Shown here: positions 18,003 to 26,394 of the stretch, one piece after another
How positions within the stretch are numbered: the first letter of the stretch is position 1
Layout of the letters: every line of letters starts with the position of its first letter
DNA from: Vibrio superstes
GTDB lineage: Bacteria; Pseudomonadota; Gammaproteobacteria; Enterobacterales; Vibrionaceae
Length of the DNA: 64,000 nucleotides
NCBI RefSeq assembly: GCF_003569005.1
Contig: NZ_BCUR01000001.1
Location: forward strand, 543,753-607,752
Reading direction: 5' to 3'
The notes under the pieces: model-generated
Seen by the model: the letters and a program-made list of their open reading frames with translations, nothing else
Told to the model about the DNA's origin: nothing
Databases searched by the model: none
Position numbers and translations under genes: made by a program

Positions 18003-19499
18003 CTACTTCATTGTTGGCATTACAAATTCACTTTCTCGTTGTCCCTTCGGCCAGCGAGCAGTAACTGTCTTCATTCGGGTGTAGAAGCGGACCCCATCAT
18101 TGCCATGGACATTTAAAGGACCAAATATTGAACGTTTCCAACCCCCAAAGCTGTGGAAAGCCATTGGTACTGGGATAGGCACATTTACCCCTACCATACC
18201 AATTTCAACTTTCTCCGAGAAATCACGGGCCGTATCACCATCTCGGGTATAAATAGCGGTCCCATTACCAAACTCATGCTGATTAATTAGCTGCAGAGCC
18301 TCTTGGTAATCTTTAGCTCGAACAACGCAGAGCACAGGACCAAATATTTCTTCGTTGTAAATCGTCATATCAGAGGTGACGTTGTCAAAAAGAGTGCCCC
18401 CAACAAAATAACCAGGCGTCGAGGCATTAATATCACGGCCATCCACAACCAAGGTCGCTCCTTGGTCCACACCGGATTGAATATACTCTTTCACCTTGTT
18501 CATGTGCGGTTCGCTGACAAGTGGCCCCATTTCATTTTCTGGGGAAACCCCGAGACCTGGACCAACTCGCAGGGTTTGGACTTTCTCTTTCAGCGAAGTA
18601 ACCAAACGGTCTGCTGTTTCATCACCCACCGCTACCGCAACTGAAATCGCCATACAGCGTTCACCAGCGGCTCCATAAGCGGCTCCCATAAGGGCGTTTG
18701 TGGCTCCTTCGAGATCGGCATCAGGCATAACCACTAAGTGATTTTTTGCGCCACCCAGTGCTTGTACGCGTTTTCCGTTAGCACTGCCTTTGCTATATAT
18801 CGCCTCCGCGATCGGCGTCGAGCCAACGAAGCTTACTGCGGCAACATCAGGGGCCTCCAAAAGGGCATCAACCACTTCTTTGTCACCCTGTATCACATTG
18901 AATACGCCATCAGGAAGGCCCGCTTGCTTCAACATATCCGCTAGCATCAAGGACACACTAGGGTCTTTTTCTGAAGGTTTTAGAATAAAGCTGTTACCAC
19001 AAGCCAGTGACACCGGAATCATCCAAAGTGGCACCATTACAGGGAAGTTGAATGGTGTAATACCTACGCACACCCCTACAGGTTGCATCATGGAGTAACT
19101 GTCAATCTCACGACCAACATTCAGCGAATGTTCACCTTTCAAAAGGTGCGGGATCCCACAAGCAAACTCCACCACTTCTAAACCACGGGTTAATTCGCCC
19201 AAAGCATCACTGTGCACTTTACCGTGCTCTGTGGAAATTAAAGTTGCCAACTCATCGGCATTTTCCTCAAGCAAGGCTTTAAAACGAAACATCACGCGCG
19301 CACGTTGTAGCGGTGGCGTATCTTGCCATGCTTGTTGTGCCTGTTTGGCTACATCGGCAGCCGCCAATGCCTCTTCGGCGCTAGATAACTGTACCTGTCC
19401 TCTAAGCTCGCCATTGGCAGGGTCAAACAAGTCAGCGGTTCGCCCACTGTTACTTGCTACCGTTTGTCCGTTAATAAAATTGGATACCAAAACTGACAT
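18003..19499 (-). CDS. bauC: CoA-acylating (methyl)malonate-semialdehyde dehydrogenase, BauC/MmsA type
   Basis: A 498-residue aldehyde dehydrogenase of the CoA-dependent branch: GITPFNFPVMVPLWMIP, KPSEKDPSVSLMLADML and the catalytic cysteine in YGAAGERCMAISVAVAVG. The R-C-M context is typical of MmsA/IolA. The frame is open to 19520; the ATG at 19499 has AAGGA in front. It lies directly after the omega-amino acid transaminase gene, whose stop codon is five bases upstream. Together they would take beta-alanine to malonic semialdehyde and on to acetyl-CoA, as in the Pseudomonas bau operon. Valine or inositol breakdown is an alternative role but has no partner genes here. Confidence 0.88.
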   Translation of the reverse strand: MSVLVSNFINGQTVASNSGRTADLFDPANGELRGQVQLSSAEEALAAADVAKQAQQAWQDTPPLQRARVMFRFKALLEENADELATLISTEHGKVHSDALGELTRGLEVVEFACGIPHLLKGEHSLNVGREIDSYSMMQPVGVCVGITPFNFPVMVPLWMIPVSLACGNSFILKPSEKDPSVSLMLADMLKQAGLPDGVFNVIQGDKEVVDALLEAPDVAAVSFVGSTPIAEAIYSKGSANGKRVQALGGAKNHLVVMPDADLEGATNALMGAAYGAAGERCMAISVAVAVGDETADRLVTSLKEKVQTLRVGPGLGVSPENEMGPLVSEPHMNKVKEYIQSGVDQGATLVVDGRDINASTPGYFVGGTLFDNVTSDMTIYNEEIFGPVLCVVRAKDYQEALQLINQHEFGNGTAIYTRDGDTARDFSEKVEIGMVGVNVPIPVPMAFHSFGGWKRSIFGPLNVHGNDGVRFYTRMKTVTARWPKGQRESEFVMPTMK

Positions 19500-19503
19500 A
19501 GTC

Positions 19504-20850
19504 TTATTCCTTGTAATCAATATTTTGTAAAACGTCTGCTATCAGAGTAAATAGATCGTCGATATGCTGTTTCTCGATAATAAGCGGAGGCGACAGCGCG
19601 ATAATATCGCCAGTCACTCGAATGAGTGCGCCTTTTTCAAAGCACTTAGTGAAAACTTGGTACGCTCGTGAACCCGGTTTACCGGCTATCCCTTCAAGCT
19701 CAATGCCGGCAATCAAACCGTAGTTACGCAGGTCTTTCACGTGAGGCAGACCTTTTAAGCTATGAACGGCTTGTTCCCAGTAATCGGCAAGATCGGTAGC
19801 ACGGGTATAAAGGTTTTCATTGCGATAAATATTGAGGGTTGCCAGTCCCGCGGCAGCAGCTACCGGATGCCCAGAATAGGTATAGCCATGAAAGAGTTCT
19901 ATAGCTTGACTGTCTGGTGCAACCATCGCTTGGTGAATCTCATCACTCACAAAGACGGCCCCCATTGGAATCGCGCCGTTAGTCAATCCCTTCGCCGAGG
20001 TAATGATATCGGGCTTAACATCAAATTCTTGCGCGGCAAAAGGGCTACCTATACGACCAAATCCGGTAATCACCTCATCAAAGATCAACAAAATGCCGTG
20101 TTGCGTGCAAATTTCTCGAAGACGCTTTAGATAGCCTTTTGGTGGCAAAATAACGCCCGTAGAGCCGGCAATAGGCTCAACGATAACCGCAGCAATGTTG
20201 CTGGCATCATGCAAAGTGACGATATTGTTGAGGCTTTCAGCCCACCCTGGATCGTAATCTGGTAAGCCTTTACTGAATCCGCTGTTTTCAATGCTTAGCG
20301 TATGTGGGAGATGATCAACGCCAGTTAATAAGCTTCCAAATGCCTTTCGATTATTAACAATGCCACCTACCGATATGCCGCCAAACCCTACGCCGTGGTA
20401 GCCACGCTCTCGGCCAATAAGACGAGTACGAGTCCCTTGCCCAATGCATCTTTGATACGCCAGCGCGATCTTCAAGGCAGTATCTACCGACTCTGAACCT
20501 GAATTAGTAAAAAACACCTTAGATAGACCTGAAGGGGCAATTTCTGCTAAAGACTCAGCGAACTCGAACGGTAGCGGGTGTCCCATTTGGAATGTTGGCG
20601 CAAAATCAAGACTGTGAATTTGATTAGCCACCGCCTCGCTAATTTCTCTTCGACCATGACCCGCATTACAACACCACAACCCAGCCGTACCATCGAGGAT
20701 CTTGCGTTTATCTTCAGATGTGTAATACATCCCTTCAGCAGAGACTAGCATTCGTGGTGAAGCCTTAAACTGCGAATTAGCCGTAAACGGCATCCAGAAT
20801 GCATCCATATTTGCTGAACTATTGGTATCTTGCTTGTTTATCCCTTGCAT
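19504..20850 (-). CDS. bauA: Beta-alanine (omega-amino acid):pyruvate aminotransferase
   Basis: A 448-residue class III PLP transaminase. Residues seen: DGTAGLWCCNAGHG, FFTNSGSESVDTALKIA, GYHGVGFGGISVGGI, the PLP-binding IFDEVITGFGRIG and the Schiff-base lysine in ITSAKGLTNGAIPMGAVF. The GLWCCNAGHGR and FAPTFQMGHP pattern matches omega-amino acid:pyruvate transaminases. The ATG at 20850 has GGAG before it; the frame reaches a TTG at 20862 that I reject. It is first in a leftward operon with bauC and the amidotransferase, and is divergent from the regulator gene. The 3-aminopropyl part of spermidine is a likely source of its substrate. Confidence 0.88.
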   Translation of the reverse strand: MQGINKQDTNSSANMDAFWMPFTANSQFKASPRMLVSAEGMYYTSEDKRKILDGTAGLWCCNAGHGRREISEAVANQIHSLDFAPTFQMGHPLPFEFAESLAEIAPSGLSKVFFTNSGSESVDTALKIALAYQRCIGQGTRTRLIGRERGYHGVGFGGISVGGIVNNRKAFGSLLTGVDHLPHTLSIENSGFSKGLPDYDPGWAESLNNIVTLHDASNIAAVIVEPIAGSTGVILPPKGYLKRLREICTQHGILLIFDEVITGFGRIGSPFAAQEFDVKPDIITSAKGLTNGAIPMGAVFVSDEIHQAMVAPDSQAIELFHGYTYSGHPVAAAAGLATLNIYRNENLYTRATDLADYWEQAVHSLKGLPHVKDLRNYGLIAGIELEGIAGKPGSRAYQVFTKCFEKGALIRVTGDIIALSPPLIIEKQHIDDLFTLIADVLQNIDYKE

Positions 20851-20888
20851 TGTGCACTCCAACTAAGAATGTTGAATTAACATTGTTT

Positions 20889-21050
20889 CTTTTACTAAAC
20901 ACCGCAAAACACTCAAACCTCAATATGTAAATACAATGTTATTAAATAATGAACAAAATTGACTATAGAACGTTTTATTTAGCTCTTCAATGATTGAATT
21001 ATAAACACTTGCTGGTTTTTTGTGTTTAGTGAGCTAGGATTGTGTTTAGT
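20889..21050. promoter_or_regulatory. Divergent bauA/regulator control region with repeated GTGTTTAGT motif
   Basis: GTGTTTAGT occurs three times: inverted at 20894-20902 (within CTTTTACTAAACA, 20889-20901), and direct at 21022-21030 and 21042-21050, exactly 20 bases apart (two helical turns). The 13-base CTTTTACTAAACA is repeated exactly at 31661-31673 in the other divergent promoter of the island. ATAATGAACA at 20946-20955 matches the end of the E. coli PuuR box as I recall it (AAAATATAATGAACA). These are the best operator candidates for the two PuuR/PauR-like regulators. Confidence 0.6.
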
Positions 21051-21087
21051 TTACTAATCACAGTAGAAGAGTTGGAGATTGTGCCCA

Positions 21088-21636
21088 ATGGATACGGAAA
21101 TAGGACCACGATTTAAAACCTTGAGAGAGCAAGCCGGTCTATCGCAACGAGAACTCGCTAAGAGAGCCGGTGTCACCAATGGCTTTATCTCACAAATAGA
21201 AAGCAATGCGGTTAGCCCTTCTGTTGCGTCACTGAGTAAGTTGCTCAGTAAGATCCCCTCATCCATGGCTGATTTTTTTGCCATCGATGAGCCAATGCCA
21301 GAGCAGTTCTTTACGCGTAAAGAAGAACAACCCGAAATAGGAAGAGGAAAGATCAGCTATCGCCAAGTTGGGCATTACCATGAAGGTAGGCATATTGGCA
21401 TGCTAAGAGAGACGCTAGCACCCGGTGCAGATACCGGTGAAGAAATGTTGAATCATGAAGGACAAGAGTGCGGTGTCATCGTGGAAGGAGAATTAGAGCT
21501 TACCGTTGATAACGAAGTAACCGTGCTGCGCAAAGGTGATAGCTACTATTTTGACAGCATGCGTGCGCACCGATTTAGGAATACCACAAACTACGACTGC
21601 GTTATCGTCAGCGCAAATTCACCCGCCAGTTTTTAA
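21088..21636 (+). CDS. HTH-XRE/cupin transcriptional regulator, PuuR/PauR-like (copy 1)
   Basis: A 182-residue regulator. Residues about 8-62 form an XRE helix-turn-helix (LREQAGLSQRELAKRAGVTN, then FISQIESNAVSPSVASL). Residues about 105-180 form a cupin (HEGQECGVIVEGELELTVD, LRKGDSYYFDSMRAHRFRNT), the layout of the E. coli repressor PuuR and Pseudomonas PauR. I start at the ATG at 21088, preceded by GGAG at 21074-21077. It lies divergent to bauA and 16 bases before puuC, so it probably represses both operons and its own expression until a polyamine binds. It is related to the regulator at 24047-24589 (shared SQRELAKRSGVTN-type helix). Confidence 0.88.
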   Translation: MDTEIGPRFKTLREQAGLSQRELAKRAGVTNGFISQIESNAVSPSVASLSKLLSKIPSSMADFFAIDEPMPEQFFTRKEEQPEIGRGKISYRQVGHYHEGRHIGMLRETLAPGADTGEEMLNHEGQECGVIVEGELELTVDNEVTVLRKGDSYYFDSMRAHRFRNTTNYDCVIVSANSPASF

Positions 21637-21652
21637 GGAAAAAGGTAAACTT

Positions 21653-23140
21653 ATGAACACTATTACTTGGCATGCTAAGGCCGAAGCCCTTAGTTTTCGT
21701 ACTCAAGCATTTATTAACGGAGAATTTGTTAACTCCGTTTCTGGCGATACGTTTGAAATCATTAACCCTGCTACCGGACGCCTGCTTGCTCATGTTGCCC
21801 GTTGTGAGGAATCAGATGTTAACCTTGCGGTCGATGCGGCTCGTAATGCATTTGAAAGCCGTGTTTGGAGCGGATTAACTCCTGCCGATCGCAAAGAGAT
21901 TCTCCTTAACTACGCTAAGCTCATTGACGAACACAAGGAGGATTTTGCCTTGTTAGAATCCTTAGACATGGGCAAACCCATTTCAGACGCTATGGGCTAT
22001 GATGCCCCAGCGACGGCTCGCTGTATTCAATGGAACGCGGAAGCCATTGATAAAGTGTACGACGAAGTCGCACCTGTCACGGAAGGCGCACTGGCGCTGG
22101 TGACTAGAGAAGCCTTAGGCGTGGTTGCCGCTATTGTGCCTTGGAACTTCCCGACAGTCATGGCATCGTGGAAAATCGGTCCAGCCCTTGCCACTGGTAA
22201 CTCAGTGATAGTAAAGCCTTCGGAAAAGTCCCCTCTTACCGCCATTTTGCTGGCAGACTTGGCTAAGCAGGCGGGTATTCCAGATGGCGTATTTCAAGTT
22301 CTTCCAGGCTTTGGTCATGAGGCAGGACAAGCACTTGCTCTGCACAATGATGTTGATTGCATTACCTTTACAGGCTCAACAGCCGTAGGTAAAAAGCTTC
22401 TCAGTTTCGCGGGTGAATCAAACCTTAAGCGTGCATTTATGGAGTGCGGCGGGAAAAGCCCTCATATCGTCCATCATGATGTTAAGGATATAGAGAAAGC
22501 GGCTGCTACAGCGGCTTCAGCCATCTGTTATAACCAAGGCGAAGTGTGTACAGCAGGGTCTCGTCTACTGGTTCACTCTTCCATCAAAGATGAGTTCATC
22601 GAACTGGTTAAAAAACACATGGCCAATTGGCAACCCGCAGATCCTCTTGAAAGCGATACTCGAGTGGGGGCCATTGTTGATGCAGCCCAGTATGAGCGAG
22701 TCTTAAACTACATCAATATAGGTCAGTCTGAAGGCGCTACATTGGCATTTGGTGGTAACACCGCGATGAATCATACCGACGGCTTCTTTATTCAACCCGC
22801 TTTATTTACCGACGTCACACCCGATATGCGCATTTATAAAGAGGAAATCTTCGGCCCTGTTTTGTGTGTGACTAGCTTTGATTCCATAAATGAAGCCATA
22901 ACGCTCGCCAATGACAGCGAGTACGGTTTGGCAGCGGGTATTTGGACGTCAGATATGTCTACCGCCATTAAGTGCTCACGTGCTTTACGAGCAGGAACCG
23001 TCTTTGTGAACAACTGGGATGGTGGTGATATGACAATGCCATTTGGCGGCTATAAACAAAGTGGTAACGGTCGAGATAAGTCACTGCATGCCTTGCACAA
23101 ATACACTGAAGTAAAATCAACTTGGATAGAGTTGGACTAA
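21653..23140 (+). CDS. puuC: Gamma-glutamyl-gamma-aminobutyraldehyde dehydrogenase
   Basis: A 495-residue NAD(P)-dependent aldehyde dehydrogenase, the same length as E. coli PuuC. Motifs: VPWNFPTVMASWKIGPALAT, KPSEKSPLTAILLADLAKQA, FTGSTAVGKKLL, the general base in MECGGKSPHIV and the nucleophile in NQGEVCTAGSRLLV. The ATG at 21653 has AAGGT before it; an upstream extension of the frame overlaps the regulator gene and is rejected. It is second in the regulator-puuC operon. It would oxidise the aldehyde made by PuuB to gamma-glutamyl-GABA; a broader aminoaldehyde range is likely. Confidence 0.9.
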   Translation: MNTITWHAKAEALSFRTQAFINGEFVNSVSGDTFEIINPATGRLLAHVARCEESDVNLAVDAARNAFESRVWSGLTPADRKEILLNYAKLIDEHKEDFALLESLDMGKPISDAMGYDAPATARCIQWNAEAIDKVYDEVAPVTEGALALVTREALGVVAAIVPWNFPTVMASWKIGPALATGNSVIVKPSEKSPLTAILLADLAKQAGIPDGVFQVLPGFGHEAGQALALHNDVDCITFTGSTAVGKKLLSFAGESNLKRAFMECGGKSPHIVHHDVKDIEKAAATAASAICYNQGEVCTAGSRLLVHSSIKDEFIELVKKHMANWQPADPLESDTRVGAIVDAAQYERVLNYINIGQSEGATLAFGGNTAMNHTDGFFIQPALFTDVTPDMRIYKEEIFGPVLCVTSFDSINEAITLANDSEYGLAAGIWTSDMSTAIKCSRALRAGTVFVNNWDGGDMTMPFGGYKQSGNGRDKSLHALHKYTEVKSTWIELD

Positions 23141-23213
23141 CAATAAAAGCCTAGCGTGATGAGCTACAAGCCATTGCGTTTTCCTGTTGCTTTAAACTAG
23201 CGAACGCACTCAG

Positions 23214-23256
23214 ACGCCTTAATGTATAGTCCCTTCAGACTCATTGAGGCGTTTTT
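23214..23256 (+). terminator. Terminator after puuC
   Basis: Stem ACGCCTTAATG (23214-23224) pairs with CATTGAGGCGT (23242-23252), with one G-U pair, followed by a T run. It sits about 75 bases past the stop. Confidence 0.75.
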
Positions 23257-23312
23257 CTGGGACCGGTATTTGTTCTATGGGGTACTCTTCGGCCGAAACT
23301 TCAACACGTTTC

Positions 23313-23974
23313 TGGACACTTTTGAGTTAGAATTAGCACGTAGCCATTCGACCGACTCAAGGAATGTAAAGTGCTTTACCACTCACTGTTTGTTCTGAAA
23401 CAGGGATTAGGTATTGATAGTCTGTTCCTTGCCCACCTAGTATTACGGAATTATTGCTACCAGTTGTTTCAAGTAGCACACCATTCGCTCCTACTTTTGC
23501 TGCTTGGTTTTTAAGTTCCTCAACGGCGTAATTAAGAGAATCCTGCTTTGTTATTCCGGCATCACTTGAAGCATTAATAATCGCAATTGTTTCATACGAT
23601 TCGGGATAGTCTGAGTATAAGCGTACTTGCTCGGGCGAAATAGCTTCTCGAGGCTCCCCAACAATAATTGAAGATCCTGAGGCACAACCAAAAAGCGCAA
23701 GGGTGCAAATGAGAAGAAAGGTTTTTAAGACGTTCATATGGGCTAGTCAGTTACAAAATTTAGCCAGAATTATACGTGACAGGAAAAAGCTTGGTAATAC
23801 AAATAACTCGAAATCTTGATGTGGGTATGATCATATACAACTCGACTAGTTTAGCCAAAAATAAGTCAAATAACACACTCATTTAGATCCCTAAGTCAGC
23901 CTCGCAACACAGAAAGGGGCAGAAATGAGTCAGCGATGATCGTGCTAGCACACAATTGGACAATTTTGAGTTAG
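23313..23974. repeat. 18-base direct repeats flanking the lipoprotein gene
   Basis: TGGACAMTTTTGAGTTAG occurs at 23313-23330 and 23957-23974, in the same orientation, with 17 of 18 bases identical. They enclose 626 bases with a single small lipoprotein gene. They could be the footprint of an inserted module or ends of decayed mobile elements. The lipoprotein has no evident link to the polyamine genes on both sides. Confidence 0.5.
23357..23737 (-). CDS. Small lipoprotein of unknown function
   Basis: A 126-residue protein with a lipoprotein signal: MNVLKTFLLICTLALFGCAS, lipobox LFGC with Cys18 as the lipidated residue. The mature part, about 108 residues, contains SYETIAIINASSDAGITKQD and VEELKNQAAKVGANGVLLET. 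This resembles the small envelope-protein fold in which a conserved KAAKLGANGV-type segment recurs, but I cannot name the family. It lies alone between puuC and the second regulator, flanked by direct repeats. Confidence 0.75.
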   Translation of the reverse strand: MNVLKTFLLICTLALFGCASGSSIIVGEPREAISPEQVRLYSDYPESYETIAIINASSDAGITKQDSLNYAVEELKNQAAKVGANGVLLETTGSNNSVILGGQGTDYQYLIPVSEQTVSGKALYIP

Positions 23975-24046
23975 TACCCCCATATGATTCTGAGTAACTT
24001 CGAATTTCAATAGATAAGTTTAGTCAGCGTAAAACGGGTCAGTTAT
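23738..24046. other. Intergenic stretch between lipoprotein and second regulator
   Basis: About 310 AT-rich bases with no gene. It holds the second of the 18-base direct repeats (23957-23974) and presumably the lipoprotein promoter. No terminator for the long pot operon, which ends at 24047, is evident. Confidence 0.4.
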
Positions 24047-24589
24047 CTAGAAGGTTGGCGGAGTCGCGGCACTGATCAGTTCACACTCGACCTTACCTCT
24101 ATTGCGGAATCGATGCGGTTTACGTGTTTCAAAGTAGTAAGAATCGCCAGCTTTCAAGACACGAGTGTGACTACCCACAGTGATTTCAATTTCGCCACGA
24201 ATGATAACCCCACCCTCTTCACCATCATGCTCAATAAAGTCGGTACCGGTATCTGAACCTGGAGGATAGATCTCTCTAAGTACAGCCAGTTGACGCCCTT
24301 CGCGCTTTGCGCCCACCAGCAGCATTTTAATTTTGCCATCGCCAAGGTCAGCCATCTGTTCGGCCGTAAAAAAAATATCGTCTTTCGGTTCTACGTCTAA
24401 CGTAAAAAACTCTCCCATCGAAATAGGTATAGCGTCTAGGATCTTCTTCAATGATCCTACCGAGGGGTTCACTAGGTTCTGTTCTATCTGGGAAATCATG
24501 GAGTTGGTGACACCACTTCGCTTTGCAAGCTCCCGTTGGGACATTCCTCGCATAGTACGAATTGTTTTTAATTGTTTCCCTACATCCAT
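24047..24589 (-). CDS. HTH-XRE/cupin transcriptional regulator, PuuR/PauR-like (copy 2)
   Basis: A 180-residue paralogue of the regulator at 21088-21636: XRE helix-turn-helix (IRTMRGMSQRELAKRSGVTN, then SMISQIEQNLVNPSVGSL) and a C-terminal cupin (EHDGEEGGVIIRGEIEITVG, LKAGDSYYFETRKPHRFRNR). The ATG at 24589 is preceded by GGGAG; the frame reaches 24634 without a better start. It is the last gene of the leftward operon that begins with the gamma-glutamylpolyamine synthetase at 31513, so it would be autoregulated if it binds the promoter at 31514-31766. Having two such regulators suggests different ligands, for example putrescine versus a longer polyamine; that is inference. Confidence 0.87.
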   Translation of the reverse strand: MDVGKQLKTIRTMRGMSQRELAKRSGVTNSMISQIEQNLVNPSVGSLKKILDAIPISMGEFFTLDVEPKDDIFFTAEQMADLGDGKIKMLLVGAKREGRQLAVLREIYPPGSDTGTDFIEHDGEEGGVIIRGEIEITVGSHTRVLKAGDSYYFETRKPHRFRNRGKVECELISAATPPTF

Positions 24590-24637
24590 GTTTTTCTCCC
24601 AGAAAGAATCAAGTACCGAGCACCCTGAAGGCATTTT

Positions 24638-25480
24638 CTATTGCTGACTCATCTTCATCTCAAGCAGCCTACGCTTTTCAGCCCTTGCCATCACCCACCA
24701 AGCGATAAATGTGGCACAGGAGACCGCTAATATAGTTAACGTTGCCAACGCGTTGATTTTTGGGCTGACTCCTAAACGTACACTGGAGAATACCACCATT
24801 GGTAATGTTGTTGCGCTCGGACCAGAGACAAAACTGGCAATAACTAAATCATCGAGAGACAAGGTAAAGGCCAGAAGCCAACCGGCAAGGATCGCAGGAG
24901 CAATCGACGGCAGGGTAATTTGGAAGAATACTTTCCATGGTGGCGCGCCCAAATCCATCGCAGCCTCTTCAACTGAACGGTCCACCTCTTGCAATCGTGA
25001 ACTCACGACAACCGTCACATAAGCGGTACAGAAAGTGACGTGTGCAATCCAGATGGTCAACATTCCCCGTTGGCTGAACAGGTCAAAAACTTGCCCCATG
25101 GCGATAAACAGTAGCAATAAAGAAAGACCGGTAATCACCTCTGGCATCACAAGCGGAGCCGTAATCATAAACGCAAAGCCTGTCTCACCTCTAAATTTAC
25201 CAAAACGACTCACCACAAAAGCGGCAATAGTGCCAAGCACTACAGCGGCGCTGGCTGATAAGAAGCCAATGATCAAACTAAGCTTTACTCCGCCCATCAG
25301 TAGATCGTCTTCTAGCAATTCGAAATACCATTTGAACGAGAAGCCCGACCAAACCGTTACAAGGCGGTTTTCATTAAATGAGAAAATAATCAGAATAAAA
25401 ATTGGCAAATATAAAAAGGTAAAACCTGCTGCAAGAATTGCCCATTTTAACTTACTTTTGTAGACCGGAATGTCGTTCAT
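24638..25480 (-). CDS. potI: Putrescine ABC transporter, inner-membrane permease
   Basis: A 280-residue permease with about six membrane segments. The family loop EEAAMDLGAPPWKVFFQITL, which contacts the ATPase, is intact, and the end has the positive tail ARAEKRRLLEMKMSQQ. By order and sequence style (FIWWVMARAEKR end, FSFNENRLVTVWSGFSFKWY start) it matches PotI, the partner of PotH. Its start overlaps the potH stop by four bases (ATGA). It belongs to the operon potF-G-H-I. Confidence 0.9.
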   Translation of the reverse strand: MNDIPVYKSKLKWAILAAGFTFLYLPIFILIIFSFNENRLVTVWSGFSFKWYFELLEDDLLMGGVKLSLIIGFLSASAAVVLGTIAAFVVSRFGKFRGETGFAFMITAPLVMPEVITGLSLLLLFIAMGQVFDLFSQRGMLTIWIAHVTFCTAYVTVVVSSRLQEVDRSVEEAAMDLGAPPWKVFFQITLPSIAPAILAGWLLAFTLSLDDLVIASFVSGPSATTLPMVVFSSVRLGVSPKINALATLTILAVSCATFIAWWVMARAEKRRLLEMKMSQQ

Positions 25481-26394
25481 CCTTGGGCCTCCAGTTCACG
25501 TTTTTGATAGCGATGGAACCATAAAATCGGCAACATCAGAATGAGTAGCATCACAATTGCCACAGCCGATGCAACGGGCCAATCCCTATTATTAAAGAAC
25601 TCTTGCCACAACACCTTGCCTATTAATACCGTATCGGGTCCACCGAGTAACTCAGGGATAACAAATTCACCCACCGCTGGGATAAACACCAGCATTGAGC
25701 CCGCGATAATTCCCGCTTTCGTTAGCGGCACGAGAATAGTAAAGAGTGTGGTGATAGGTTTAGCACCTAGATCGCTGGCCGCTTCTAACAAAGAATAATC
25801 AACGCGCATTAACGCAGTATAAAGCGGTAATACCATAAACGGCAGATAGGTATAAATGATACCGATATACACAGCGGTATCGGTGTGGAGTATTTTAAGT
25901 GGCTCATCGATCGCACCTGCAGCCAGCAGGACATTGTTCAGCAATCCATTATTTTTGAGAATGCCTATCCAAGCGTAAACGCGTATTAGAAAACTGGTCC
26001 ATGAGGGCAGAATTATTAGCATTAACAGGACATTACGCGTTGATGGCTTTGAATGCACAATCGCCCATGCAATGGGAAACCCGATAATCAAGCACAGAAG
26101 TGTCGATACCAGTGCTATTCGAATTGACTGTAGATACGAAGACACATAAAGATCATCTTCAATAAGGTATTGATAGCTTCCTACATTCAGCAGCAATTGT
26201 AATTGTTGTTCGGCGTAACTTATCAGCTCTGAATAAGGGGGAATAGAGATTTGAGCTTCTGCAAAACTGATCTTGAAAACAATTAAGAATGGCAACAAGA
26301 AAAATAGGAGTAGCCAACCGTAAGGGATCGCAAGGAGTAAGCATTTGGGCGTTGGTATAACACGCCAAATATTGAGTTTTGCTCGTTTCTTCAT
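25477..26394 (-). CDS. potH: Putrescine ABC transporter, inner-membrane permease
   Basis: A 305-residue permease, first of the two Pot permeases. It shows the N-terminal segment PYGWLLLFFLLPFLIVFKISFA, the periplasmic loop, LIIGFPIAWAIVHSKPSTRN and the ATPase-coupling LLEAASDLGAKPITTLFTIL. I choose the ATG at 26394 (MKKRAKLNIWRVIPTPK), which overlaps the TGA of potG in ATGA and so is probably translationally coupled; the frame extends further up but would lie inside potG. Confidence 0.9.
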   Translation of the reverse strand: MKKRAKLNIWRVIPTPKCLLLAIPYGWLLLFFLLPFLIVFKISFAEAQISIPPYSELISYAEQQLQLLLNVGSYQYLIEDDLYVSSYLQSIRIALVSTLLCLIIGFPIAWAIVHSKPSTRNVLLMLIILPSWTSFLIRVYAWIGILKNNGLLNNVLLAAGAIDEPLKILHTDTAVYIGIIYTYLPFMVLPLYTALMRVDYSLLEAASDLGAKPITTLFTILVPLTKAGIIAGSMLVFIPAVGEFVIPELLGGPDTVLIGKVLWQEFFNNRDWPVASAVAIVMLLILMLPILWFHRYQKRELEAQG

